Below, one piece after another: positions 1 through 5,792 of a stretch of DNA of 6,812 nt. Source of the DNA: Desulfobacteraceae bacterium (lineage in GTDB: Bacteria > Desulfobacterota > DSM-4660 > Desulfatiglandales > JALVMZ01). Within the stretch, counting starts at the first letter, position 1. Every line of letters begins with the position of its first letter. Location of the stretch: positions 1 to 6,812 of the forward strand of contig JALVMZ010000095.1 in assembly GCA_027032655.1 (NCBI GenBank), given 5' to 3'. The notes under the pieces are model-generated. The model was given only the letters and a program-made list of their open reading frames with translations, had not been told where the DNA came from and ran no database searches. The translations under genes and the position numbers were made by a program.

Positions 1-139
1 TACCCACTTAAAGTGCTACAAGATATCTAAATTTTATTGATAAATTTATTATTCCTTTAGAGTTGTTTTTTTGTCAATATTAGTTTTCATAGATATTTTT
101 TAGATGAGATAATAATGAATTTTGGATATAAGAAATTAT
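1..139. other. AT-rich left flank with no recognisable gene
   Basis: No start codon with a ribosome-binding site opens a frame of useful length here. Small palindromes occur (CACTT-A-AAGTG at 5-15, AGATATCT at 21-28, AAATTT pairs at 29-34 and 42-47), all too short to assign a role. The tail of a gene entering from the left cannot be excluded: frame 1 stops at 28-30 and frame 2 at 38-40. Confidence 0.5.
71..99 (+). promoter_or_regulatory. Candidate promoter pointing into the inverted-repeat cassette
   Basis: TTGTCA (71-76) is followed after 17 bp by TATTTT (94-99), a fair match to a sigma70 -35/-10 pair. It points rightwards towards the left arm of the inverted repeat, where no plus-strand gene begins. 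In very AT-rich DNA such matches are common, so this is tentative. It would matter only if the 140-505 segment can invert, which would place the ferredoxin gene downstream of it. Confidence 0.25.
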
Positions 140-505
140 ATATGCAAGGAGTGAGAGATACGAATCTTTATATTATATTGATTGTGGTGGTGAAGAAGGA
201 TCATATTTGCTCATTAAAAAGATAGCCTTTGTTGGACAGGCCAGCATGCACGCGCCATCACCAATACAATTATTTGGTCGAACAGGTTTGGCAATATCAT
301 CAACGATATCTAACACATTTGGTCCTAATTTTTTACATAGATTTACGCAATTTCTACAACCCATACATCGCACTGGGTTTATTTCAGGAATGTTTCCTTT
401 GACAAAGGTTCTGCCAAAGGCCTCGGCAATATCGGCATCGATTTTTGTTGAACTCATATCTTTGCCTCCTTTAATTTTAACTCAATCTCTCACTCCATTG
501 CATAT
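140..505. repeat. Inverted repeat pair (about 20 bp arms) bracketing the ferredoxin gene
   Basis: The left arm (140-159) reads ATATGCAAGGAGTGAGAGAT. The reverse complement of the right arm (485-505) reads ATATGCAA, then one extra T, then GGAGTGAGAGAT. All 20 paired positions match, with a single one-base bulge. The arms are 325 bp apart and enclose only the ferredoxin coding region: the left arm ends 13 bp beyond its stop codon and the right arm lies 27 bp upstream of its start. I see no clear target-site duplication outside the arms. The repeat itself is directly visible. Its role (invertible segment, mobile-element ends, paired operators, or pairing of mRNA ends) is not decided by the sequence. 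Confidence 0.8.
173..457 (-). CDS. Small dicluster ferredoxin with an Asp ligand in the second motif
   Basis: This 94-residue protein has two ferredoxin-type iron-sulfur motifs and is probably a cytoplasmic low-potential electron carrier. Motif 1 is C31-x2-C34-x2-C37-x3-C41, followed by Lys rather than the usual Pro. Motif 2 is C64-x2-D67-x2-C70-x3-C74-Pro, with Asp where the second Cys normally sits. In known ferredoxins such as that of Pyrococcus furiosus, an Asp here binds iron and lets one cluster convert between [4Fe-4S] and [3Fe-4S]; the same is inferred here. A 30-residue N-terminal extension has no recognised domain, and the last 10 residues are Ser/Pro-rich. The start is fixed by AGGAGG (plus-strand 465-470) 7 bp upstream of ATG. 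The gene diverges from an HxlR-type regulator and is bracketed by an inverted repeat. The redox partner is unknown. Confidence 0.88.
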   Translation of the reverse strand: MSSTKIDADIAEAFGRTFVKGNIPEINPVRCMGCRNCVNLCKKLGPNVLDIVDDIAKPVRPNNCIGDGACMLACPTKAIFLMSKYDPSSPPQSI

Positions 506-509
506 TAAG

Positions 510-537
510 ATTTTAATTATTAAATTTATAATGTAAA
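510..537 (-). promoter_or_regulatory. Predicted ferredoxin promoter
   Basis: Read on the minus strand, TTTACA (plus-strand 532-537) and TAAAAT (510-515) are separated by 16 bp, each matching five of six consensus sigma70 bases. The expected start of transcription is near 503, so the mRNA would begin within the right arm of the inverted repeat. The -35 box overlaps the candidate -10 of the divergent regulator gene, which would couple the two promoters. Confidence 0.5.
527..532 (+). promoter_or_regulatory. Candidate -10 box for the HxlR-type regulator gene
   Basis: A perfect TATAAT lies 40 bp before the chosen ATG of the regulator. No convincing -35 box is found at 16-18 bp. The nearest, TTGCAT (499-504), is 22 bp away and inside the right arm of the inverted repeat. 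A weak -35 would suit an activator-dependent or regulated promoter. The box shares base 532 with the divergent ferredoxin -35. Confidence 0.35.
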
Positions 538-572
538 TTACGCACTTTTTGGTAACCGGGGGATGGTTTTCA

Positions 573-851
573 ATGGAATTGATTGAAATTTTTCAACAGA
601 TCCTTAAGTGCAAGTGGACTTTAATGATTCTGGATAGACTCTATAATGTGAGCAAACGGCCAGGAGAACTACGCCGTTCAATTAAAGGATTATCTTCAAA
701 GGTGATGTATGAACGTTTAAAAATGCTCGAGAATAAAGGTATTATTAAACGAAAACTAATTTATGAAAAACCCCTTGAAGTGAGATACGAATTAACTGAA
801 AGGGGACATAAAATTACTGAATTAATAAACCAGATTCGCAATCTAGAATAA
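573..851 (+). CDS. HxlR-family winged-helix transcriptional regulator
   Basis: A 92-residue DNA-binding protein that is essentially one winged helix-turn-helix domain. Family hallmarks are visible in order: KWTLMILDRL near the N-terminus, RPGELRR before the recognition helix, LSSKVMYERLKMLENKGII across the recognition region, and a wing ending in RYELTERGH. HxlR-family proteins act as dimers, often as local redox or aldehyde sensors. The conserved N-terminal Cys-Pro of many members is absent; the only Cys is in KCKW, where most have GGKW, and might sense redox state (inference). The ATG at 573 is preferred over an upstream TTG at 549 because GGGGGA (558-563) lies 9 bp before the ATG and the domain begins directly after it. 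Divergence from the ferredoxin gene suggests it controls that gene and itself. Confidence 0.85.
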   Translation: MELIEIFQQILKCKWTLMILDRLYNVSKRPGELRRSIKGLSSKVMYERLKMLENKGIIKRKLIYEKPLEVRYELTERGHKITELINQIRNLE

Positions 852-920
852 TCTTAATTGGACAGGAAGAGTAAATAACCAGTTCATACAAGATAAATAA
901 TTTAAACAGGAATAGATTAA

Positions 921-1727
921 ATGGAATCCAAGGAGAGGCTTCAGAAAATAAAAAGAGAGGTTCAGGTAAACATACCATACAGGATGCTGGTTGAGGGATA
1001 TTTAAATCGTTTTATCTCAGAGGGTATAAATCCTGAGATCGGATTTGATGGGGTGGCCCTGGATGAATATTCAATTGAGGATTTTAAATACACATCAAAT
1101 ATGCTTCATGAAAATTCCCTGAAGATTACCCTTCATGGACCATTTGTGGATCTTTCCCCGGGATCACCTGACCCTGAAATAAGGGCTGTTGTAAAGAGGA
1201 GATTCAGGCAGTTGCTCGAGGCGGTATCTGTCTTTCGACCTTTGAGTGTAGTATTTCATACAGGGTGGGATGATAAGAGATACAGATACATAAAGGACAC
1301 TTATTTATCGGAGAGCAAAAAGATGTGGAAGTGGATGTCAGGGGAGATAAGGCAAAGGGGGAGTGTGCTTGTGCTTGAGAATGTCTTTGAAAAACGGCCA
1401 GAAGAGATAATGGATATATATGTTCCACTCAAGGAATACGGAGTTAGATTATGTTTTGATACAGGTCATATGATGGCTTTTGGAAATAAGGATCTCTCGG
1501 GATGGCTTAGAGTAATTGGTGATGATATTTTTCAATTACATCTCCATGATAATATGGGGGAAGCAGATGATCATTTCGGGATTGGTATGGGAAAAATAGA
1601 TTTCGAGCTCCTTTTTGACTTTTTAAAGTCAAAGAAGGGGATAAAACCAATTATTACCCTTGAACCCCACAGAGAAGAAGACCTGCTACCTGCGCTTGAA
1701 TATCTTGAGAAGGTATGGCCCTGGTAG
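921..1727 (+). CDS. Sugar phosphate isomerase/epimerase-like TIM-barrel protein
   Basis: A 268-residue protein of the xylose-isomerase-like TIM-barrel superfamily, which includes sugar isomerases, epimerases and endonuclease IV. Candidate metal or catalytic residues sit at the ends of successive strands: H72 in LHGPF, H113 in VFHTGW, E153 in VLENVF, D180 and H183 in FDTGH, H207 and H209 in LHLHDN, H218 in DDHFGIG, and E248 in TLEPH. The arrangement fits a divalent-metal enzyme, but the substrate cannot be told from sequence. Endonuclease IV is less likely because the protein lacks its longer set of metal ligands as I recall them. The start at 921 has a modest AGGA (908-911) 9 bp upstream; an internal Met at residue 22 is an alternative but would remove the first barrel strand. 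It lies 69 bp after the HxlR gene, and no terminator is visible between them. Confidence 0.8.
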   Translation: MESKERLQKIKREVQVNIPYRMLVEGYLNRFISEGINPEIGFDGVALDEYSIEDFKYTSNMLHENSLKITLHGPFVDLSPGSPDPEIRAVVKRRFRQLLEAVSVFRPLSVVFHTGWDDKRYRYIKDTYLSESKKMWKWMSGEIRQRGSVLVLENVFEKRPEEIMDIYVPLKEYGVRLCFDTGHMMAFGNKDLSGWLRVIGDDIFQLHLHDNMGEADDHFGIGMGKIDFELLFDFLKSKKGIKPIITLEPHREEDLLPALEYLEKVWPW

Positions 1728-1742
1728 GCAGGTAAAATCGCC

Positions 1743-1770
1743 TTGAACAAGAAAATTCTATGATTATAAT
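1743..1770 (+). promoter_or_regulatory. Predicted promoter of the thi4 operon
   Basis: TTGAAC (1743-1748) and a perfect TATAAT (1765-1770) are separated by 16 bp, giving an expected start near 1777 and a leader of about 70 nt before thi4. A short palindrome, AGATT-T-AATCT (1773-1783), overlaps the expected start and could be an operator or a chance match. This is the best promoter-like sequence in the window. Confidence 0.55.
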
Positions 1771-1801
1771 AGAGATTTAATCTAATATTGTAAAAGCTCA
1801 A

Positions 1802-1821
1802 GGTGGCATTTTTGTGCCACC
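1802..1821 (+). promoter_or_regulatory. Perfect 7-bp GC-rich hairpin in the thi4 leader
   Basis: GGTGGCA (1802-1808) pairs with TGCCACC (1815-1821) around a six-base loop TTTTTG. The hairpin ends 12 bp before the thi4 Shine-Dalgarno GGAGG (1834-1838). It is not followed by a T-run, so it is a poor intrinsic terminator for the gene upstream. It could stabilise the mRNA end, modulate thi4 translation, or be part of a protein-binding leader. The consensus elements of the TPP riboswitch are not present. Confidence 0.6.
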
Positions 1822-1845
1822 ATAAATTATTATGGAGGATTATTT

Positions 1846-2637
1846 ATGAAACTTGATGATGCTATTATATCCAGGTCAATAATTGAATCTTATAAAGAGA
1901 AGCTCTTAAGTAGCATAGAGGTGGATGTTGCTCTTGTAGGCGCTGGTCCTTCCAATTTAGTTGCTGGTTATTATCTGGGCAAGGCGGGAATCAGGGCGGT
2001 AATCTTTGAATCAAAGCTTGCCCCAGGAGGGGGTATGTGGGGCGGAGGAATGATGTTTAATGAGATAGCTATACAGGAGGATGCCCTTGATATAATAAAA
2101 GATTTGAATATCAGCTATAAAAAGGCACGGGATGGATACTACACAATGGATAGTATTGAATCCACTTCTTCAATAATATCCAGGTGTGTAAAAAGTGGGA
2201 CTATTATATTTAATCTGATTAAGGTAACTGATGTGCTTTTTAGAGAAGAAGATGGTGAGAAGAGGGTGGCAGGTCTGGTTTTGCTCTGGTCACCTGTGCA
2301 TTCTCTTGGACTTCATGTGGATCCCCTTGGCATAAAGGCATCCTATGTGGTGGATGGAACAGGACATCCTGCTGAAATCTGTAATATTGTATCAAGAAAG
2401 ATGGATGTCAAACTGAATACGCCCACCGGTGAGGTGATAGGCGAAATGTCCATGTGGGCAGATAAAGGAGAGCAATTTACTGTGGAAAATACAAAAGAGG
2501 TATTCCCGGGATTGTATGTTGCCGGTATGGCGGCTAACAATGCATTTGGTGGACCCAGAATGGGTCCCATATTTGGAGGAATGCTCCTTTCAGGGAAAAA
2601 GATTGCTGATATGTTGATTAAAAGGATAAAAGGATAA
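1846..2637 (+). CDS. thi4: Thi4-family sulfide-dependent ADP-thiazole synthase
   Basis: A 263-residue Thi4-family protein that makes the adenylated thiazole carboxylate precursor of thiamine from NAD, glycine and a sulfur source. An N-terminal Rossmann motif (VGAGPSN, 31-37) is followed by the family signature PGGGMWGGGMMF (60-71), LHVDPLGIKASYVVDGTGH (156-174) and a C-terminal GLYVAGMAANNAFGGPRMGPIFGGML (222-247). H157 aligns with the yeast Cys205 that is consumed as sulfur donor. Proteins with His there are known to use free sulfide and turn over repeatedly, which fits an anaerobic, sulfidic lifestyle. N37 replaces the third glycine of the dinucleotide-binding motif. Length is normal for prokaryotic members. 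The start is set by GGAGG (1834-1838) 7 bp upstream. It appears to lead an operon. Ribose-1,5-bisphosphate isomerase is an older annotation for the same family. Confidence 0.92.
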   Translation: MKLDDAIISRSIIESYKEKLLSSIEVDVALVGAGPSNLVAGYYLGKAGIRAVIFESKLAPGGGMWGGGMMFNEIAIQEDALDIIKDLNISYKKARDGYYTMDSIESTSSIISRCVKSGTIIFNLIKVTDVLFREEDGEKRVAGLVLLWSPVHSLGLHVDPLGIKASYVVDGTGHPAEICNIVSRKMDVKLNTPTGEVIGEMSMWADKGEQFTVENTKEVFPGLYVAGMAANNAFGGPRMGPIFGGMLLSGKKIADMLIKRIKG

Positions 2638-2643
2638 AAGGAT
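2620..2643 (+). repeat. Three perfect tandem copies of AAAAGGAT at a gene junction
   Basis: AAAAGGAT occurs three times without interruption at 2620-2627, 2628-2635 and 2636-2643. The array encodes the Lys-rich end of Thi4, supplies its stop codon (2635-2637), and its last copy provides the Shine-Dalgarno of the next gene 10 bp before that ATG. A gain or loss of one 8-bp unit would shift the frame of the last Thi4 codons. Confidence 0.85.
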
Positions 2644-2652
2644 TGATCTGAT

Positions 2653-3645
2653 ATGGACCATCCATTTCCAAAAACCACATCAGTGGCTGAAAGATACAGG
2701 AAGCTGATAGAGATAATTGGCCCTGATGAGACTCTTGCAATACTTATTAATGCCGATCCTGATGCAATGGCCAGTGCTCTCGCCCTTAAAAGGATATTCT
2801 GGCGAAGGGCAAAAAAGGTGCTTATTTACAGGATAAATTCTATACAGAGGGCGGATAATCTGGCCATGATAAAATTGCTCAAAATAGACCAGCATCATAT
2901 AAGAAAGCTTCATAAGACCGAAATAGACCGATGGGCAATTGTGGACTCCCAGCCAGCACATGATGAATTATTCAGGAAACAGGAATATGACATTATAATA
3001 GACCATCACCCGGTATCACCTGACTCAAAGGCAAGATTTATGGATATCCAGGAGTCATATGGTGCCACTTCTACCATAATGACAGAGTATCTTCGTGCTG
3101 GAGGGATTAAGATATCTCCCAGGCTTGCAACTGCTCTATTTTATGGAATTAAAACAGACACCGAAAATTTTATACGATCCTCAACTTCCGCAGATATGAA
3201 TGCCTTTAAATATCTTTATCCAAGGGCAAATCTCCATATAGTCAAAAAGATTGAATCTTCAGAAATTACCAAAAATACCCTTAATCACTTTCGTATGGCA
3301 ATGGAGAACCTCTCATTTTATAAAGAGACCGCCTTTATATATATGGATAGGGTGTCAAATCCTGATATCCTGGTTATAATCAGTGACTTTTTCCTCAAAC
3401 TTGCTGAGGCCACATGGTGCATTGTATCAGGAGTCTATGGAAACAGGCTTATCGTAATTTTCAGGAATGTGGGCTTCAGGAGAGATGCGGGTAAACTTGC
3501 CAGGAAGCTGTTTGGAAAATGGGGGTCTGCTGGGGGGCATAGAGATGCTGCAAGGGCAGAGATACCTTTGAAAGAGATTGCATCAGAGATTGAACAGAAA
3601 GGCGGAGTTAAGGAATTTGTGCTTTCACAGGTGAGGGGTATTTGA
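2653..3645 (+). CDS. DHH-family phosphoesterase, NrnA-like
   Basis: A 330-residue DHH/DHHA1 phosphoesterase, a family of Mn-dependent enzymes that degrade short oligoribonucleotides, cyclic dinucleotide products or 3'-phosphoadenosine phosphate. The N-terminal DHH domain shows ADPDAMASALAL (34-45), VDSQ with D98, the diagnostic IIDHHP (115-120) and KTDTENF with D169. The C-terminal DHHA1 domain carries GSAGGHRDAA (291-300). One key residue differs: motif I normally begins with a metal-binding His (HxNxDxD type), but here the aligned position is L31 in LINADPD. The other acidic and His ligands remain, so activity is plausible but its metal site may differ. Length matches NrnA-like proteins. 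AAGGA (2638-2642) lies 10 bp before the ATG. It sits 15 bp after thi4 and 17 bp before mgtE. The exact substrate is not assignable. Confidence 0.85.
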   Translation: MDHPFPKTTSVAERYRKLIEIIGPDETLAILINADPDAMASALALKRIFWRRAKKVLIYRINSIQRADNLAMIKLLKIDQHHIRKLHKTEIDRWAIVDSQPAHDELFRKQEYDIIIDHHPVSPDSKARFMDIQESYGATSTIMTEYLRAGGIKISPRLATALFYGIKTDTENFIRSSTSADMNAFKYLYPRANLHIVKKIESSEITKNTLNHFRMAMENLSFYKETAFIYMDRVSNPDILVIISDFFLKLAEATWCIVSGVYGNRLIVIFRNVGFRRDAGKLARKLFGKWGSAGGHRDAARAEIPLKEIASEIEQKGGVKEFVLSQVRGI

Positions 3646-3662
3646 GGCAGGAGGGTGATAGT

Positions 3663-5024
3663 ATGGTGAGCAGGCCAGTTCTTACAGAAGACCTGATAAG
3701 GAATGTAAAAGAGCTGATTAAGAGTAGAGATCAAAAGGGGCTCAGGGAGGTTATTAATAGACTATCCCCTGCTGATCTTGCCGATTTAATTGAGCATATA
3801 GATAAAGATGAGAGAATATTTATATTCGAAATACTTGATCCAGAGGATGCTGGAGAGGTCTTAAAAGAAGTAGAATCTCCATTCCAGGAGAGTATTCTAA
3901 ATGAACTGGACAATGATGCTGTATCAGAGATAGTCCAGGAGATGGACTCAGATGATGCAGCAGATATAGTGGGTGATCTGCCTCAGGAGAGAATTAGAGA
4001 GATAATAGAGAGAGTTCATAAGGATGTCTCCGACGAACTAAAGAGGCTTTTGCCATATCCACCTGATACAGCAGGTGGAATAATGGCACTTGAATTCGTA
4101 GCGGTAAATCAGGAGGCAACTATTCAGGAGGCCATCCAGAAGATAAGAGAAAAATATAAGGAAGTTAAGAATGTCTATTATCTATTTGTGGTGGATGATG
4201 AAGGAAGATTGGTTGGCGTGGTTTCATTGAAGGACCTGGTGGTTCATTCTCCTGAAACAAAAGTAAAAGAGATAATGAATCCCGATGTGGTCTCAGCCGT
4301 AGTGGATATGGATCAGGAGGAGGTATATCATCTCGTAAAGAAGTATGATCTGGTAACCATACCTGTAGTGGACAGGAATGGAAAATTGCTTGGTAGAATA
4401 ACCCATGATGACATAATTGATGTTATAGAAGATGAGACTGATGAAGATATCTCCCTCATGGCAGGTGTTATGAAACAGGAAATTACCGAGCAGTCCCCAT
4501 TTAAGATATCCAGGGCAAGACTGGGGTGGTTGATTCTGGGATTGGCTGGAGAACTTATTGCAGCAACAGTTATAAAACAGTTTGAATCCTCTCTTCAGAG
4601 GATTATTGCCATCTCATTCTTTTTTCCTGTTATCATGGCAATGGGGGGCAGCACAGGTAATCAGGCAGCTGCAGTAGCTGTGAGGGGACTCGCCACCGGT
4701 GATATAGGACTTGTGAATATGGGAAGACGGGTCTGGCTTGAGATAAAGGTTGCGGTTTTAAATGGTGTGATACTGGGTATAATCCTGGGGATGGTTGTTG
4801 GTATGTGGTTATCTGATTATAAGCTCGGTTTTGTTGTGGCCCTGGCACTGATTGTTGTGGTGCTGAATGCTGGATTTATGGGGGCATCGCTTCCTCTTAT
4901 ATTTAAGAAATTAAATATTGACCCTGCACTTGCAACAGTTCCTTTTGTTGCTACATCAAATGATATACTGGGTCTTCTTATATATCTCGGCATGATAACC
5001 GTATTCTTGAAATATTTCGCCTAA
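3663..5024 (+). CDS. mgtE: MgtE-family magnesium transporter/channel
   Basis: A 453-residue inner-membrane Mg2+ transporter of the MgtE family, normal in length. An acidic N-domain of alpha-helical repeats (about 8-130) is followed by the junction YPPDTAGGIM (132-141), paired CBS domains (about 140-258) and a connecting plug helix (about 259-285). Five predicted membrane helices lie in about 287-451. Conserved membrane motifs are MGGSTGNQ (327-334) and, in the last helix, PFVATSNDILG (427-437), where D434 corresponds to the Asp lining the Mg2+ pore in the Thermus homologue. In studied members, Mg2+ bound by the N and CBS domains closes the channel. ATG at 3663 is chosen over a TTG at 3642 because GGAGG (3650-3654) lies 8 bp before it and the TTG overlaps the preceding stop codon without a ribosome site. 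No magnesium riboswitch fits in the 17-bp gap, so control is likely from the operon promoter and protein gating. Confidence 0.95.
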   Translation: MVSRPVLTEDLIRNVKELIKSRDQKGLREVINRLSPADLADLIEHIDKDERIFIFEILDPEDAGEVLKEVESPFQESILNELDNDAVSEIVQEMDSDDAADIVGDLPQERIREIIERVHKDVSDELKRLLPYPPDTAGGIMALEFVAVNQEATIQEAIQKIREKYKEVKNVYYLFVVDDEGRLVGVVSLKDLVVHSPETKVKEIMNPDVVSAVVDMDQEEVYHLVKKYDLVTIPVVDRNGKLLGRITHDDIIDVIEDETDEDISLMAGVMKQEITEQSPFKISRARLGWLILGLAGELIAATVIKQFESSLQRIIAISFFFPVIMAMGGSTGNQAAAVAVRGLATGDIGLVNMGRRVWLEIKVAVLNGVILGIILGMVVGMWLSDYKLGFVVALALIVVVLNAGFMGASLPLIFKKLNIDPALATVPFVATSNDILGLLIYLGMITVFLKYFA

Positions 5025-5037
5025 TAGGGGGATTAGA

Positions 5038-5691
5038 ATGGAAAAACCAGTGCAACAGTATTGGAATATCAGGTTACGGTCAGTAAAAGAAGCACTTGAG
5101 GAGAATAATTTTGAGGTATTTATAGCAGATGATTCAGCTCATGCAAAGGAGATATTTCTTAAAGAAATATATCCCGGACTGAATGTAAAGAGCGTATCCT
5201 GGGGAGGTTCCATGACCTTTATAGCAACAGGCCTTTATGATCATTTTAAAAATGATCCTAACTTAGAAGTGCTGGACGCTTATGACAGGAGTATTCCAAG
5301 AAAACAGATGCTTGAAATAAGAAGGAAATCCCTTCTTGTTGATCTCTTCTTCACAGGCACAAATGCCATTACCGAGGCGGGCCAGTTGATTAACCTGGAC
5401 ATGATAGGAAATAGAGTTGGTGCGATCACATTTGGCCCTAAAAATGTGATAGTCTTTGCGGGCAGGAATAAGATAGTTGGTGATATTGAAGATGGGATGA
5501 ATCGTATTAAAGAATTTGTTGCACCAGCAAATGCAATGAGGCTGGACATGAAAACACCCTGCGTTAAGACCTCCTATTGTGAAGAGTGTAAAAGTCCGCA
5601 GCGGATATGTAATACATGGACAATTACTGAGAAATCATTTCCCAAAGGACGGATTAAAGTAATATTGATTAACCAGGACCTGGGGTTATAA
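5038..5691 (+). CDS. LUD-domain protein (LutC/YkgG-related) with C-terminal Cys cluster
   Basis: A 217-residue protein of the LUD (lactate utilization, LutC/YkgG) family. The core signatures are SWGGSMTF (54-61), TGTNAITEAGQLINLD (106-121), and GNRVGAITFGPKNVIVFAG (124-142). A C-terminal segment, TPCVKTSYCEECKSPQRICN (173-192), adds four cysteines (C175, C181, C184, C191) spaced as a possible metal or iron-sulfur site; classic LutC lacks this. LutC works with LutA and LutB in L-lactate oxidation, but neither partner is encoded here, so a lactate role is not supported by context. It is probably the stand-alone anaerobe subfamily of unknown function. GGGGGA (5027-5032) lies 5 bp before ATG, and the gene starts 13 bp after mgtE, implying co-transcription. 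Confidence 0.85.
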   Translation: MEKPVQQYWNIRLRSVKEALEENNFEVFIADDSAHAKEIFLKEIYPGLNVKSVSWGGSMTFIATGLYDHFKNDPNLEVLDAYDRSIPRKQMLEIRRKSLLVDLFFTGTNAITEAGQLINLDMIGNRVGAITFGPKNVIVFAGRNKIVGDIEDGMNRIKEFVAPANAMRLDMKTPCVKTSYCEECKSPQRICNTWTITEKSFPKGRIKVILINQDLGL

Positions 5692-5747
5692 AAAGAGGTT
5701 TTTCTCCATATTAGTTAATAGAAGATATCATTAACTATTGGAAATTA

Positions 5748-5776
5748 TTATCATTATGGTTGGATATAATTATAAT
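5748..5776 (+). promoter_or_regulatory. Candidate promoter for the M16 peptidase gene
   Basis: TTATCA (5748-5753) is followed after 17 bp by a perfect TATAAT (5771-5776), which is itself directly preceded by another TATAAT (5765-5770). Transcription from here would start near 5783 and run through the whole inverted-repeat element, giving an mRNA leader of over 200 nt. The surrounding DNA is AT-rich, so chance matches are likely. Confidence 0.35.
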
Positions 5777-5792
5777 GGAATATATGAAAGAA

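Noticed and set aside
477..503. Eight-codon leader ORF (ATG CAA TGG ... TAA) at the predicted ferredoxin mRNA start on the minus strand
   Set aside because: It would be leaderless and depends on an exact predicted start site; the sequence is explained by the inverted-repeat arm.
207..536. Open frame on the plus strand opposite the ferredoxin gene
   Set aside because: It is the antisense shadow of a clear ferredoxin gene, has no ribosome-binding site and no recognisable protein features.
549..572. Upstream TTG start for the HxlR-type regulator
   Set aside because: The ATG at 573 has a properly spaced GGGGGA and the domain begins right there; the extra residues would be outside the fold.
1771..1845. 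TPP riboswitch upstream of thi4
   Set aside because: The conserved CUGAGA and pyrophosphate-sensing segments are not present and the leader is shorter than the riboswitch aptamer plus expression platform.
3642..3662. Upstream TTG start for mgtE
   Set aside because: It overlaps the preceding stop codon and has no ribosome site, whereas GGAGG precedes the ATG at 3663 by 8 bp.
5692..5717. Intrinsic terminator after the LUD gene
   Set aside because: AAAA-GAGG-TTTT gives only a weak A/T stem and lacks a GC-rich helix before the T-run.
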